From: Mycolicibacter sp. MU0102
GTDB taxonomy: Bacteria; Actinomycetota; Actinomycetes; Mycobacteriales; Mycobacteriaceae
Length of the DNA stretch: 64,000 nt
Reading direction: 5' to 3'
NCBI RefSeq assembly: GCF_963378105.1
Contig: NZ_OY726398.1
Location: forward strand, 3,596,001 to 3,660,000
Shown piece after piece: positions 51,465 to 60,063 of this stretch. A program made the position numbers and the translations under genes. Numbering within the stretch: position 1 is the stretch's first letter; every line of letters starts with the position of its first letter. The notes under the pieces were generated by a model, which saw only the letters and a program-made list of their open reading frames with translations, did not search any database and was not told the DNA's origin.

Positions 51465-51549
51465 ACGCTATTCGTCAGACCGGTGCGGACGTACTCGCCC
51501 ATCCACAGGCCCGTCGGTATCGAATTCGGGTTTCGGTACCATCTCGGGT

Positions 51550-52245
51550 ATGCGTTTTGTTCAGCTGAGCAGCATTTTTTCCGCGACATTGATGGCAGGC
51601 GCACTGCTGACGCTTCCGGCCGTAGCGCCGAGCATCGCCCCGGTGGCGTCCGCCTACGACTGCCCGGACGTCGAGGTCATCTTCGCCCGGGGCACCAGCG
51701 AACCGCGCGGCGTGGGCCGGGTGGGGCGGGCATTCATCGACTCGCTGCGTCAGCAGACCTCCAAGAAGGTCGACGAGTACGGGGTCGACTACCCCGCTGG
51801 CCGCCTGCAGTTGGGCGGCGGCGACGGCGCCAACGACGTGATCAAGCGCGTCAAGGCGGCCGCCGACGTCTGCCCGAACACCGATCTGGTGCTGGGCGGC
51901 TACTCGCAAGGCGCCTCGGTCATCGACATCGTCACCGGTACGCAGGTCGGCGGTATCACCTGGGGCAACCAGTTGCCCGCGGACCTTGCCGACCAGGTGG
52001 TGGCCGTCGCCACGTTCGGCAACCCCGCCGACCGCACGGGCGGGCCGATCAGCCAGCAGAGCGTCCTGTTCGGTTCCAAGGCCATCGACCTGTGCAACCC
52101 GGGTGACCCGATCTGCCACGAGGGTCCAGGCAACGAATGGACCGATCACACCGACGGCTACATCCCGGCGCTGACCAGCCAGGCGGCGAACTTCGTGGCC
52201 GGCCGGCTGCGGGCTGCCGGACCGGCGCCGACACTGGCGCCGTGA
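51550..52245 (+). CDS. Secreted cutinase (Cut3/Rv3451 type)
   Basis: 231 residues with a Sec signal peptide ending VASA-YD. Cutinase-family alpha/beta hydrolase with CPDVEVIFARGTSEP, nucleophile elbow GGYSQG (Ser119), acid Asp186 in NPGDPICHEG and His200 in TDHTDGYIP. Disulfide cysteines flank both blocks. Characterised mycobacterial members cleave carboxyl esters or phospholipids; the substrate here is open. Divergent from eccB4 (85 bp) and followed by a second cutinase, as at the end of ESX-4 in M. tuberculosis. Confidence 0.93.
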   Translation: MRFVQLSSIFSATLMAGALLTLPAVAPSIAPVASAYDCPDVEVIFARGTSEPRGVGRVGRAFIDSLRQQTSKKVDEYGVDYPAGRLQLGGGDGANDVIKRVKAAADVCPNTDLVLGGYSQGASVIDIVTGTQVGGITWGNQLPADLADQVVAVATFGNPADRTGGPISQQSVLFGSKAIDLCNPGDPICHEGPGNEWTDHTDGYIPALTSQAANFVAGRLRAAGPAPTLAP

Positions 52246-52304
52246 TCGGGCCCACCCCGTTTTAGTTAGCTGATCAAGGCTTATTTTCGCTACTATCGTT
52301 CACC

Positions 52305-52940
52305 ATGAAGGCATTCCGCATCCTGGCGGCAGGAGCCGCTGCCGCAGCGCTGCTGATGGACCCCACCGCGGCATCGATGCCGACAGCCTCGGCTGACGGT
52401 TGCCCAGACGTCGAGGTGGTATTCGCCCGCGGGACCAGCGAGCCGCCGGGCCTGGGTCGGGTCGGCGACGGCCTGGTCAACGCCCTGCGGAACCAGACAT
52501 CCCGATCGATCGGCGCCTACGCGGTCAACTACCCGGCCAGCTATGACTTCGGCCGGGCGGCCGACGGCGCCAACGACGCCAGCGGCCACATCATGTGGAT
52601 GGTGGAGAACTGCCCGGGCACCCGCCTGGTGCTCGGCGGCTACTCCCAGGGCGCGGCGATCATCGATATCGTGGCGGCGGCACCGGTGCCCGGCTTCGGC
52701 TTCACCGCGCCACTGCCGCCCGAGGCCGCCGACCACGTCGCGGCGATCGCGGTGTTCGGCAACCCGTCGACCAAGATCGGGCAGCCGCTGACCAACAGCC
52801 CGGCCTACGGGTTCAAGACCATCGACCTGTGTACCGATGGCGACCCGATCTGCTCGCCCGGGCGCATCTTCTCCGCGCACTCCGGCTACACACCCGGCAT
52901 GACCAATCAGGCCGCGTCGTTCGTCGCCGGCCTGCTGTAG
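52305..52940 (+). CDS. Secreted cutinase (Cut4/Rv3452 type)
   Basis: 211 residues with a signal peptide (MKAFRILAAGAAAAALLMDP...SADG). Family blocks CPDVEVVFARGTSEPPG, nucleophile GGYSQG (Ser114), GDPICSPG and the His in FSAHSGYTPGM. Tandem duplicate of the preceding cutinase, 59 bp downstream. It ends opposite truA with a long palindrome (52956-53011) between them. Confidence 0.93.
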   Translation: MKAFRILAAGAAAAALLMDPTAASMPTASADGCPDVEVVFARGTSEPPGLGRVGDGLVNALRNQTSRSIGAYAVNYPASYDFGRAADGANDASGHIMWMVENCPGTRLVLGGYSQGAAIIDIVAAAPVPGFGFTAPLPPEAADHVAAIAVFGNPSTKIGQPLTNSPAYGFKTIDLCTDGDPICSPGRIFSAHSGYTPGMTNQAASFVAGLL

Positions 52941-52955
52941 GGGCTACTTTCGCCC

Positions 52956-53011
52956 CGAGATTGCAACCACGCAGCTGAAAGGCTCGATTTTGCTGCGTGA
53001 CCGCAATCTCG
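52956..53011. terminator. 56-bp palindrome between cut4 and truA
   Basis: Left arm 52956-52975 (CGAGATTGCAACCACGCAGC) and right arm 52992-53011 pair at 18 of 20 positions. It separates two convergent genes, so a bidirectional terminator is likely. Its length and CGAG...CTCG ends equal those of the elements flanking the gene at 5107-5979, although the arm sequence differs. Confidence 0.65.
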
Positions 53012-53039
53012 CGCTGCGCAGCGGGTGCGTAGATGATGC

Positions 53040-53915
53040 TCAGCGAGTGCGGATATCCCGGGTGATGATGGTGCGCGCCCCCAGCTGATCGTCCGGCGGG
53101 TAGTCGACACCGACCAACGTCAGCCCGCGCGCGGGCGCGGCGGTGAAGTCACTAGATCGGCGCTGCGCGTTCAGCAGATCGGCACACCACGCGGCATCGC
53201 GCCGATGCTCACCGACGGCCAGCACCGCCCCGACCAGGGAGCGCACCATCGACCAGCAGAACGCGTCGGCGCTGACGTGCGCGGTCACCAGATCACCGTC
53301 ACGCACCCAGTCCAAGCGCTGCAGGTCGCGAATGGTGGTCGCCCCCTCGCGGTGCCGGCAGAACGCCGCAAAGTCGTGCAGCCCCACCAGGTTTCGGGAG
53401 GCTTCGGCCATCGCGTCGACATCCAGCGGCCGCGACCACGGGGTGATGTAGCGGGCCTCGGAGGGCACCACTCCATACGGCGCGGTCGACAACCGGTAGG
53501 CGTAATGGCGGCGCAGCGCCGAGAACCGGGCGTCGAAGTCAGCGACCGTGCGCTGCACGCGCAGCACCCGCACGTCGATCGGCAGGAAGCGCGCCAATCG
53601 CCGGGTCAGCGCCAGGAACTCCGGCTCGCCGTCACGCCGGGTTCGCGAATAGGCATGTGCTAGCGCCGAATCCGGAACATCGATGTGGGCGACCTGCCCG
53701 GTGGCGTGTACGCCGGTGTCGGTACGTCCCGCCGCGAACAACCGCACCGGAGTGCGGAACACGGTCGTCAGAGCCTCGTCGAGAACTCCGGCGACCGTGC
53801 GCTGTCCCGCCTGAACCGCCCAGCCGGCGAATTCAGTGCCGTCGTAGGCGATGTCGAGCCGAAGCCGGACGACTTCGGCCGAACCGTCAGGACTCGTCGG
53901 TACCCTCGGCCGCAT
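53040..53915 (-). CDS. truA: tRNA pseudouridine(38-40) synthase TruA
   Basis: About 291 residues. RLDIAYDGTEFAGWAVQ and catalytic Asp66 in AAGRTDTGVHA are diagnostic. RHYAYRL, HDFAAFCRHR and DAFCWSMVRSLVGA are further TruA blocks. It modifies U38-U40 of the anticodon arm. ATG 53915 is favoured, giving a 29-bp overlap with the end of rplQ. ATG 53933 or a GTG near VVRLRLD are alternatives. It ends the ribosomal protein cluster. Confidence 0.95.
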   Translation of the reverse strand: MRPRVPTSPDGSAEVVRLRLDIAYDGTEFAGWAVQAGQRTVAGVLDEALTTVFRTPVRLFAAGRTDTGVHATGQVAHIDVPDSALAHAYSRTRRDGEPEFLALTRRLARFLPIDVRVLRVQRTVADFDARFSALRRHYAYRLSTAPYGVVPSEARYITPWSRPLDVDAMAEASRNLVGLHDFAAFCRHREGATTIRDLQRLDWVRDGDLVTAHVSADAFCWSMVRSLVGAVLAVGEHRRDAAWCADLLNAQRRSSDFTAAPARGLTLVGVDYPPDDQLGARTIITRDIRTR

Positions 53916-54462
53916 CGGTGGCCTCAGCAGCATCGGTGGCCTCAGCAGCCTCGGTGGCCTCGGTGGCTTCAGCAGCCTCGGTCGCCTCGGCGGCGGGCTC
54001 TTCGACCTTCTCCTCAGCCTCGGCCTTGGCGGGCTTCTCGGACTTGGCCGCCTTCTCCGCCTTGGCCGCAGCGCGACGAGCGCGGTCGGCCTCAGAGGTC
54101 ACGGTCTTCTCCCGGACCAGCTCGATCACGGCCATCGGGGCGTTGTCACCCTGACGCGGCTCGACCTTGATGATCCGGGTGTAACCACCGCTGCGGTCCG
54201 CGAAGTGCGGGGCGATCTCGGCGAACAGCGAGTGCACCACGTCCTTGTCGCGGATCTTCTTGAGCACCTCACGCCGGTTGTGCAGCGTGCCCTTCTTGGC
54301 GTGGGTGATCAGCTTCTCGGCGTACGGTCGCAATGCCCGCGCCTTCGGCTCGGTCGTCTTGATCCGGCCGTGAGTGAACAGCGACGTGGCCAAGTTGGCC
54401 AGCAGCGCCTTCTGGTGCGAGGACTTTCCGCCGAGGCGGGGACCCTTAGTGGGCTTGGGCAT
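53887..54462 (-). CDS. rplQ: 50S ribosomal protein L17
   Basis: 191 residues. The conserved core (MPKPTKGPRLGGKSSHQKALL, TTEPKARALRPYAEKLITHAKKG, GGYTRIIKVEPRQGDNAPMAVIELV) ends near residue 115. A long Ala/Glu/Thr-rich C-terminal tail follows (EATEAAEATEATEAAEAT), a low-complexity extension seen in mycobacteria but long here. The tail's DNA consists of imperfect 6-12 bp repeats (GCCTCAGCAGCATCGGTG type). 75 bp after rpoA. Confidence 0.96.
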   Translation of the reverse strand: MPKPTKGPRLGGKSSHQKALLANLATSLFTHGRIKTTEPKARALRPYAEKLITHAKKGTLHNRREVLKKIRDKDVVHSLFAEIAPHFADRSGGYTRIIKVEPRQGDNAPMAVIELVREKTVTSEADRARRAAAKAEKAAKSEKPAKAEAEEKVEEPAAEATEAAEATEATEAAEATDAAEATDAAEGTDES

Positions 54463-54537
54463 TGCGACTTCTCCTAAATGGGGCCGGCCCCCGTATCAGG
54501 TAGGGCCGGGACGGCTCTCATCTCGAGAGGTTGGGCG

Positions 54538-55581
54538 TTAAAGCTGCTCGGTTTCGGCGTAGTCCTGCTCGTCGTAACCGGCGTCAGCCGACCAGGTGCC
54601 GGTGGCAACGTCGTAACCCGCCACCTGCGAGGGGTCGAAGCTGGCCGGGCTGTCCTTGAGCGACAGGCCGAGCTGGTGCAGCTTGACCTTGACCTCGTCG
54701 ATGGACTTCTGACCGAAGTTGCGGATGTCGAGCAGGTCGGACTCGGTGCGAGCGACCAGCTCCCCGACCGTGTGCACACCCTCGCGCTTGAGGCAGTTGT
54801 AGGACCGCACGGTCAGGTCCAGGTCGTCGATCGGCAGCGCGAACGAGGCGATGTGGTCTGCCTCGGCCGGCGACGGGCCGATCTCGATGCCCTCGGCCTC
54901 GACGTTGAGTTCCCGTGCCAGACCGAACAGCTCAACCAGGGTCTTACCGGCCGAGGCCAGCGCGTCCCGCGGGCTGATGGAGTTCTTGGTCTCCACGTCC
55001 AGCACCAGCTTGTCGAAGTCGGTGCGCTGCTCGACACGGGTCGCCTCGACCTTGTAGGTCACCTTGAGCACCGGCGAGTAGATCGAGTCAACCGGGATGC
55101 GGCCGATCTCGGCGCCCGACACCTTGTTCTGCACGGCCGGGACGTAACCGCGACCGCGCTCGACGATCAGCTCGACCTCGAGCTTGCCCTTGTCGTTCAG
55201 GGTGGCGATGTGCATGTCGGGGTTGTGCACCGTCACGCCGGCCGGCGGAACGATGTCACCCGCGGTGACCGCACCCGGGCCCTGCTTGCGCAGGTACATG
55301 GTGACCGGCTCGTCTTCTTCGGACGAGACCACCAGGCCCTTGAGGTTCAGGATGATGTCGGTGACATCTTCCTTGACGCCGGGGACCGTGGTGAACTCGT
55401 GCAGCACACCGTCGATGCGGATGCTGGTGACCGCCGCGCCGGGAATCGACGACAGCAGGGTGCGACGGAGCGAGTTGCCCAAGGTGTAACCGAATCCCGG
55501 CTCCAGCGGTTCGATGACGAACTGCGACCGGTTCTCGGCTACGACCTCTTCGGACAGGGTCGGACGCTGCGAGATCAGCAT
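54538..55581 (-). CDS. rpoA: RNA polymerase alpha subunit
   Basis: 347 residues, the expected mycobacterial length. N-terminal assembly domain: FVIEPLEPGFGYTLGNSLRRTLLSSIPGAAVTSIRIDGVLHEF. C-terminal DNA/activator-binding domain after a linker: LDLTVRSYNCLKREGVHTVGELVARTESDLLDIRNFGQKSIDEV. Lies between rpsD and rplQ as in all related genomes. The antisense 600-codon frame over it is a GC artefact. Confidence 0.98.
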   Translation of the reverse strand: MLISQRPTLSEEVVAENRSQFVIEPLEPGFGYTLGNSLRRTLLSSIPGAAVTSIRIDGVLHEFTTVPGVKEDVTDIILNLKGLVVSSEEDEPVTMYLRKQGPGAVTAGDIVPPAGVTVHNPDMHIATLNDKGKLEVELIVERGRGYVPAVQNKVSGAEIGRIPVDSIYSPVLKVTYKVEATRVEQRTDFDKLVLDVETKNSISPRDALASAGKTLVELFGLARELNVEAEGIEIGPSPAEADHIASFALPIDDLDLTVRSYNCLKREGVHTVGELVARTESDLLDIRNFGQKSIDEVKVKLHQLGLSLKDSPASFDPSQVAGYDVATGTWSADAGYDEQDYAETEQL

Positions 55582-55707
55582 GGTTTTCTTTCTCCTTCTG
55601 GCACCCGCTATTTGATGCCGCTCGGTTGTCTCGCGGCGATCCGCTTCGCCCGGCTACGCCGCGCTCGCGATCCCCGCGGGGGACTCGGGGTCGGACCCCG
55701 AGTTGTC

Positions 55708-56313
55708 TTACTTCGAGTAGAACTCGACGATCAGCTGCTCGGTGAGCGGAACGACGATCTGCGCGCGCTCGGGCAGCTGGTGGACCAGGATGCGCTGACG
55801 CTCCCCGACCACCTGCAGCCAACCCGGGATCGGACGGTCGCCGGCGACCTCACGGGAGATCTGGAACGGCACCGAGTTGATCGACTTGTCCTTGACGTCG
55901 ATGATGTCGTACTGCGACACCTGGTAGCTGGGCACATCGACCTTCACACCGTTGACGGTGAAGTGGCCGTGGCTGACCAGCTGACGGGCCATCCGGCGGG
56001 TGCGGGCCAGGCCGGCGCGGTAAACCACGTTGTCCAGCCGGCTCTCCAGGATGCGCAGCAGTTCCTCGCCGGTCTTGCCGCCGCGACGGACAGCTTCCTC
56101 GTAGTAGCGACGGAACTGCTTCTCCATCACGCCGTAGGTGAAGCGAGCCTTCTGCTTCTCCTGCAGCTGCAGTCGGTATTCGCTTTCCTTGACCCGGGCG
56201 CGGCCGTGCTGGCCGGGCGGGTAGGGCCGCTTTTCGAATGCCTGGTCGCCGCCGATGAGGTCAACGCCGAGACGGCGTGACTTGCGGGTAGCGGGTCCGG
56301 TGTAACGAGCCAT
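55708..56313 (-). CDS. rpsD: 30S ribosomal protein S4
   Basis: 201 residues. MARYTGPATRKSRRLGVDLIGG start, EKQKARFTYGVMEKQFRRYYEEA, and the S4 RNA-binding domain ESRLDNVVYRAGLARTRRMARQLVSHGHFTVNG. No zinc-type cysteines in the N-terminal region, so this is the Cys-less form. Between rpsK and rpoA; primary 16S rRNA binder. Confidence 0.98.
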   Translation of the reverse strand: MARYTGPATRKSRRLGVDLIGGDQAFEKRPYPPGQHGRARVKESEYRLQLQEKQKARFTYGVMEKQFRRYYEEAVRRGGKTGEELLRILESRLDNVVYRAGLARTRRMARQLVSHGHFTVNGVKVDVPSYQVSQYDIIDVKDKSINSVPFQISREVAGDRPIPGWLQVVGERQRILVHQLPERAQIVVPLTEQLIVEFYSK

Positions 56314-56328
56314 GTTGTTTCAGTCCTC

Positions 56329-56739
56329 CTAGACCCGACGCCGCTTGGGCGGACGGCAGCCGTTGTGCGGCTGCGGGGTGACATCGGAAATCGCGCCAAC
56401 CTCGAGGCCGGCGGCCTGCAGCGAGCGGATCGCGGTCTCACGACCCGAACCCGGGCCCTTGACGAACACGTCGACCTTCTTCACGCCGTGCTCCTGCGCC
56501 TTGCGGGCAGCGTTCTCGGCGGCCAGCTGCGCGGCGAACGGAGTGGACTTACGCGAGCCCTTGAAGCCCACGTGACCCGACGACGCCCACGCGATCACGT
56601 TGCCCTGCGGGTCGGTGATCGTCACGATCGTGTTGTTGAAGGTGCTCTTGATGTGAGCGGCACCGTGCGGGATGTTCTTCTTTTCCCGACGCCGAGTCTT
56701 CTGGCCCTTCTTGGGCCCGGTCGCTTTCTTGGTTGCCAT
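56329..56739 (-). CDS. rpsK: 30S ribosomal protein S11
   Basis: 136 residues: basic N-terminus KKATGPKKGQKTRRREKKN, then NIPHGAAHIKSTFNNTIVTITDPQGNVI, VFVKGPGSGRETAIRSLQAAGLEV and the final DVTPQPHNGCRPPKRRRV. Platform protein of the small subunit. Starts 5 bp after the rpsM stop. Confidence 0.98.
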   Translation of the reverse strand: MATKKATGPKKGQKTRRREKKNIPHGAAHIKSTFNNTIVTITDPQGNVIAWASSGHVGFKGSRKSTPFAAQLAAENAARKAQEHGVKKVDVFVKGPGSGRETAIRSLQAAGLEVGAISDVTPQPHNGCRPPKRRRV

Positions 56740-56744
56740 GGGTC

Positions 56745-57119
56745 TTACCTGGCCTTCTTCTTACCGGCGATGGTGCGCTTCGGGCCCTTACGGGTGCGCG
56801 CGTTGGTCTTGGTCCGCTGGCCACGCACCGGCAGGCCGCGACGGTGCCGCAGACCCTGGTAGCAGCCGATCTCAATCTTGCGACGGATGTCCGCCTGCAC
56901 CTCGCGGCGCAGGTCGCCCTCAACCTTCAGGTTGCGCTCGATGTAGTCACGCAACTGGGTGAGCTGGTCGTCGGTCAGGTCCTTGCTGCGCTGGTCCTTG
57001 TCGATACCGGTCGCGGCCAGGATTTCGTTGGAGCGAGTACGGCCGATGCCGTAAATGTAGGTCAGCGCGATCTCCATGCGCTTATCGCGCGGCAGGTCGA
57101 CGCCCACAAGTCGAGCCAT
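56745..57119 (-). CDS. rpsM: 30S ribosomal protein S13
   Basis: 124 residues: MARLVGVDLPRDKRMEIALTYIYGIGRTRSNEIL, RREVQADIRRKIEIGCYQGLRHRRGLPVRGQRTKTNARTRKG. Standard length. Head protein contacting P-site tRNA. It is followed on the same transcript by rpsK. Confidence 0.98.
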   Translation of the reverse strand: MARLVGVDLPRDKRMEIALTYIYGIGRTRSNEILAATGIDKDQRSKDLTDDQLTQLRDYIERNLKVEGDLRREVQADIRRKIEIGCYQGLRHRRGLPVRGQRTKTNARTRKGPKRTIAGKKKAR

Positions 57120-57295
57120 GGGGGCATGCCCCTTTCATCTTCGTTACGGAGGTTGTGATCCCAGCCCGTTCCCGGCCAACTGCTCCGGGGCCCGGCCTCC
57201 GATCCGGGCGTGTGTGGGCGGCCTATCCGCTCACTGGTACTGGGAGGTCTGCATTCAGTTGTGGCTGGTGCCCGGCTGCGCCGGGCTGGCGACTG

Positions 57296-57409
57296 CTAGC
57301 CCTGGCGCTGCTTGTGGCGCGGGTCCGAGCAGATCACCATGACCCGGCCGTGCCGACGGATCACCCTGCACTTGTCGCAGATCGGCTTGACGCTGGGGTT
57401 CACCTTCAC
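57296..57409 (-). CDS. rpmJ: 50S ribosomal protein L36
   Basis: 37 residues from GTG 57409: [20 protein letters not shown], then [16 protein letters not shown]. The zinc ribbon Cys residues (ICDKC, ICSD) and the histidine of DPRHK are present, so this is the zinc-binding C+ form rather than the zinc-independent paralogue. Lies between infA and rpsM as expected; it is short enough to be missed by automated callers. Confidence 0.96.
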
Positions 57410-57463
57410 GGCTGCTGTGGTCCTGTTCTAATCGCTGGTTGACGTACTTCGGGCGGTCGGGAG

Positions 57464-57685
57464 CTACTTGTACCGGTAGACGATGCGTCCGCGGGACAGG
57501 TCGTATGGAGACAACTCCACGACCACCCGGTCTTCCGGCAGGATACGGATGTAGTGCTGCCGCATCTTGCCACTGATGTGGGCGAGCACCTTGTGACCGT
57601 TCTCCAGCTCAATGCGAAACATCGCATTGGGCAGGGGTTCGACCACTCGACCCTCGACCTCGATTGCACCGTCTTTTTTGGCCAT
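57464..57685 (-). CDS. infA: Translation initiation factor IF-1
   Basis: 73 residues: [70 protein letters not shown]1/OB fold, standard length. First gene of the infA-rpmJ-rpsM-rpsK-rpsD-rpoA-rplQ-truA run, so the promoter should lie in the gap up to 58032. The longer frame to 57904 is upstream leader. Confidence 0.98.
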
Positions 57686-58032
57686 TACTCTCCGGCGATC
57701 CTCCGTGTCTGACTTACTTGTCGCGTGTGCATGCGCCCGCCACGGCGCAGCATCGACTACGACTGCAAAACGTGGGCCGGTGACAGGAAATTCCAGGTAG
57801 AACCCCAAGAATCTCAGACTGGACACGCAAGAGTCGACGCGGACGCCGCACCGTCGACCTACGATACCCGCATCCGCCCCCCACGCCAAAAACGGCGGTT
57901 TCATGCGGCGGCCCCAGCTTCGCCCCTCCTGCCTGGAGCCTCGCTAAACCGTCGGGTTCACGCACGCCCGCGACATGCGAGGATGACCCTGACAAGCGGT
58001 GAAGTGGCGGCGCTCGATCTGCAGGAGGCGTG
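57686..58032. promoter_or_regulatory. Divergent intergenic region upstream of infA, containing a repeat element
   Basis: 347 bp without a recognised gene between infA (minus) and the NfeD-like gene (plus). It must carry the promoter of the infA ribosomal operon. The half next to the NfeD-like gene holds the repeat/hairpin at 57893-57956. I could not place -10/-35 boxes reliably. Confidence 0.45.
57893..57956. repeat. Dispersed hairpin repeat, copy 1 (CCAGCTTCGCC...GAGCCTCGCTAA)
   Basis: CGGCGGTTT (57893-57901) pairs with AAACCGTCG (57946-57954) with one mismatch. The enclosed 57914-57956 matches 62614-62655 at most positions (CCAGCTTCGCC, CTCCT, GAGCCTCGCTAA and CGGG are identical). Confidence 0.65.
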
Positions 58033-58527
58033 GTGACGGCTGTTTACCTGGCGGCATTCGCCGTCGGCGCGATCGCCCTGCTCACCGCGTTGCTACTAAC
58101 CGATATCGGGCACGACGGGATGCCGTTCCTGAGCCTGACCGGAATGTCCGCCGCCCTGGTCGGAACGGGTGCCGGCGGGTTGGTGGCGACCTGGGCCGGG
58201 TTCAGTGGCCTGCCCGCGGGCGCGCTGGGGCTCGGCACTGGAGTCACTCTGGCGCTCATCCTGCACGGCGTGGTGCTGCCCTACCTGCGGCGACAGGAAT
58301 CCAATTCCCAGCACGGACGGTCGGCCTACATCGGCCTGTTGGGCACGGTGACGATCGACGTGCCGCCCGGCGGATGGGGCGAGATCGCCTTCGTCGACCC
58401 CGACGGTAACCGGGTCCGATCCCGCGCGATCAGCCCCGAGCCGCAGACTCTGGCCAAAGCCACTCGCGTCTACATCGCCGATGTCGACGCCGATTACCTG
58501 CACGTCGTCGCAGTACCCACTCAGTAG
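58033..58527 (+). CDS. NfeD-like membrane protein
   Basis: About 164 residues from GTG 58033 (GGAGG lies 5 bases upstream; an adjacent GTG at 58030 is possible). Three N-terminal hydrophobic helices (VYLAAFAVGAIALLTALLL, LTGMSAALVGTGAGGLVATW, ALGLGTGVTLALILHGVVL) precede a small beta-barrel (GLLGTVTIDVPPGGWGEIAFVDPDGNRVRSRA) like the NfeD/OB domain. NfeD proteins pair with SPFH/flotillin proteins in membrane microdomains, and the next gene, 21 bp on, is exactly that. Confidence 0.75.
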   Translation: MTAVYLAAFAVGAIALLTALLLTDIGHDGMPFLSLTGMSAALVGTGAGGLVATWAGFSGLPAGALGLGTGVTLALILHGVVLPYLRRQESNSQHGRSAYIGLLGTVTIDVPPGGWGEIAFVDPDGNRVRSRAISPEPQTLAKATRVYIADVDADYLHVVAVPTQ

Positions 58528-58548
58528 CCGGCCGGAGAGGCAGTAATC

Positions 58549-60039
58549 GTGTCGCTTGTCTTGATCGTGATCATCAGCACCGTCGCAGCACTGCTGTTGT
58601 TGGTCGTGTTGCCGATGATCTACGTCCAGAACTACATCAAGGTCCCGCCGAACGAGGTGGCGGTGTTCACCGGGCGCGGTCAGCCGAAGGTGGTGCGCGG
58701 TGGGGCCAGGTTCCGGATGCCGGGCATCGAGCGGGTCGACATCATGTCGTTGGAGCCGTTCAACGTCAGCATCAACCTGCAGAACGCGCTGTCCAACAAC
58801 GGGGTGCCGGTGAACGTGGAAGCCGTCGGCCTGGTCCGGATCGGTTCGGCCGACGATGCCGTGCAGACCGCCGTGCAGCGCTTCCTGACCTCGGACCTCG
58901 ACGATCTGCAGCGCCAGATCAATGACATCCTCGCCGGGAGCCTGCGTGGCATCACCGCGACCATGACCGTCGAGGATCTCAACTCCAACCGCGACACGCT
59001 GGCCCGCAGCGTGGTCGAGGAAGCCGGCACCGACCTGTCCCGCATCGGCATGGAAGTCGACGTCCTCAAGATCGCCGGCATCTCCGACCGCAACGGCTAT
59101 CTCGAATCGCTGGGTCAGCGCCGCATCGCCGAGGTGAAGCGGGACGCCACGGTAGGTACCGCCGAGGCCGAGCGGGACGCCCAGATCCAGTCCGCCAAGG
59201 CCCGTCAGGCGGGGGCGGTCGCCCAGGCCGAAGCCGACACGGCGATCGCCACCGCCAATCAGAAGCGCGACGTCGAGCTGGCCCGGCTGCGTGCCCAAAC
59301 CGAGGCCGAGAACGCCCAAGCCGACCAGGCCGGTCCGCTGGCGCACGCCCGCGCCGAGAAGGACGTCGGGATCGCGGTCGAGCAGGCCGAGGCCGCCCGG
59401 GTGCAGGCCCGCATCGAGGTGGAACAGCGTCGCGCCGAGCAGGCCCAGGCCGCGCTGCAGGCCGATGTGATCGCCCCCGCCGAAGCGCAGCGGCAGGCCG
59501 ATGTGGCCCGTGCCGAGGGGCAGCGCCAGGCCGCGATCCTGGCCGCGCAGGCGCAGGCGGAGGCGGCCCGGCAAGCCGGCGAAGCCCAAGCCGACGCGCG
59601 CAAGGCGGCCGCCGACGCGCTGCGGGTGGAGCGCCAGGCCGAGGCCGACGGCGCCAAGGCGAGTCTGGTCGCCGAGGCCGAGGGCACCAAGGCCAAGCTG
59701 CTGGCCGAAGCCGAGGGCAAGAAGGAGATCGCCAACGCCCTCAACAGCTACAGCGCGGAGGCGGCTCGGATGCTGATGCTCCCCGACGTGTTGGCCTCGG
59801 TGGTGGCCGCCACCCAGGCTGCGGCCGCGCCGCTGTCGGACATCGAGCGACTGTCGATCGTCGGTGGCGCCGGCGATGCGCATGATGCGATCGGCGGTCT
59901 GCTGGGTATCAGTCCGTTGGGCATTGCCAAGGTGCTGGAGACGCTGAAGGCGTCCGGGGTGGACGTGGCGGCGATGCTGCGCCCAAAGGCCGCCGAACCC
60001 CCACCGGTCGACAACTCGTATCCGCTGCCTACCGAATAA
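58549..60039 (+). CDS. Flotillin-like SPFH-domain protein
   Basis: 496 residues from GTG 58549 with GGAGAGG upstream. N-terminal membrane helix (LIVIISTVAALLLLVVLPMIYV), an SPFH/band-7 domain (IKVPPNEVAVFTGRGQPKVVRGGARFRMPGIERVDIMSLEPF) to about residue 190, then a long Ala/Glu/Gln/Arg-rich coiled coil (about 200-400, repeated AEA/QAEA), and a C-terminal GLLGISPLGIAKVLETLKASGVDVAAML. Expected to oligomerise on the inner membrane. Operon partner of the NfeD-like gene. Not part of this locus in M. tuberculosis as I recall it. Confidence 0.9.
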   Translation: MSLVLIVIISTVAALLLLVVLPMIYVQNYIKVPPNEVAVFTGRGQPKVVRGGARFRMPGIERVDIMSLEPFNVSINLQNALSNNGVPVNVEAVGLVRIGSADDAVQTAVQRFLTSDLDDLQRQINDILAGSLRGITATMTVEDLNSNRDTLARSVVEEAGTDLSRIGMEVDVLKIAGISDRNGYLESLGQRRIAEVKRDATVGTAEAERDAQIQSAKARQAGAVAQAEADTAIATANQKRDVELARLRAQTEAENAQADQAGPLAHARAEKDVGIAVEQAEAARVQARIEVEQRRAEQAQAALQADVIAPAEAQRQADVARAEGQRQAAILAAQAQAEAARQAGEAQADARKAAADALRVERQAEADGAKASLVAEAEGTKAKLLAEAEGKKEIANALNSYSAEAARMLMLPDVLASVVAATQAAAAPLSDIERLSIVGGAGDAHDAIGGLLGISPLGIAKVLETLKASGVDVAAMLRPKAAEPPPVDNSYPLPTE

Positions 60040-60063
60040 CCGCGACTAGCACAGGGAGTCACG

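Noticed and set aside
54478..56280. 600-codon plus-strand frame over rpoA and rpsD
   Set aside because: Pure antisense of highly conserved genes; no recognisable product, His/Arg/Asp-rich shadow composition.
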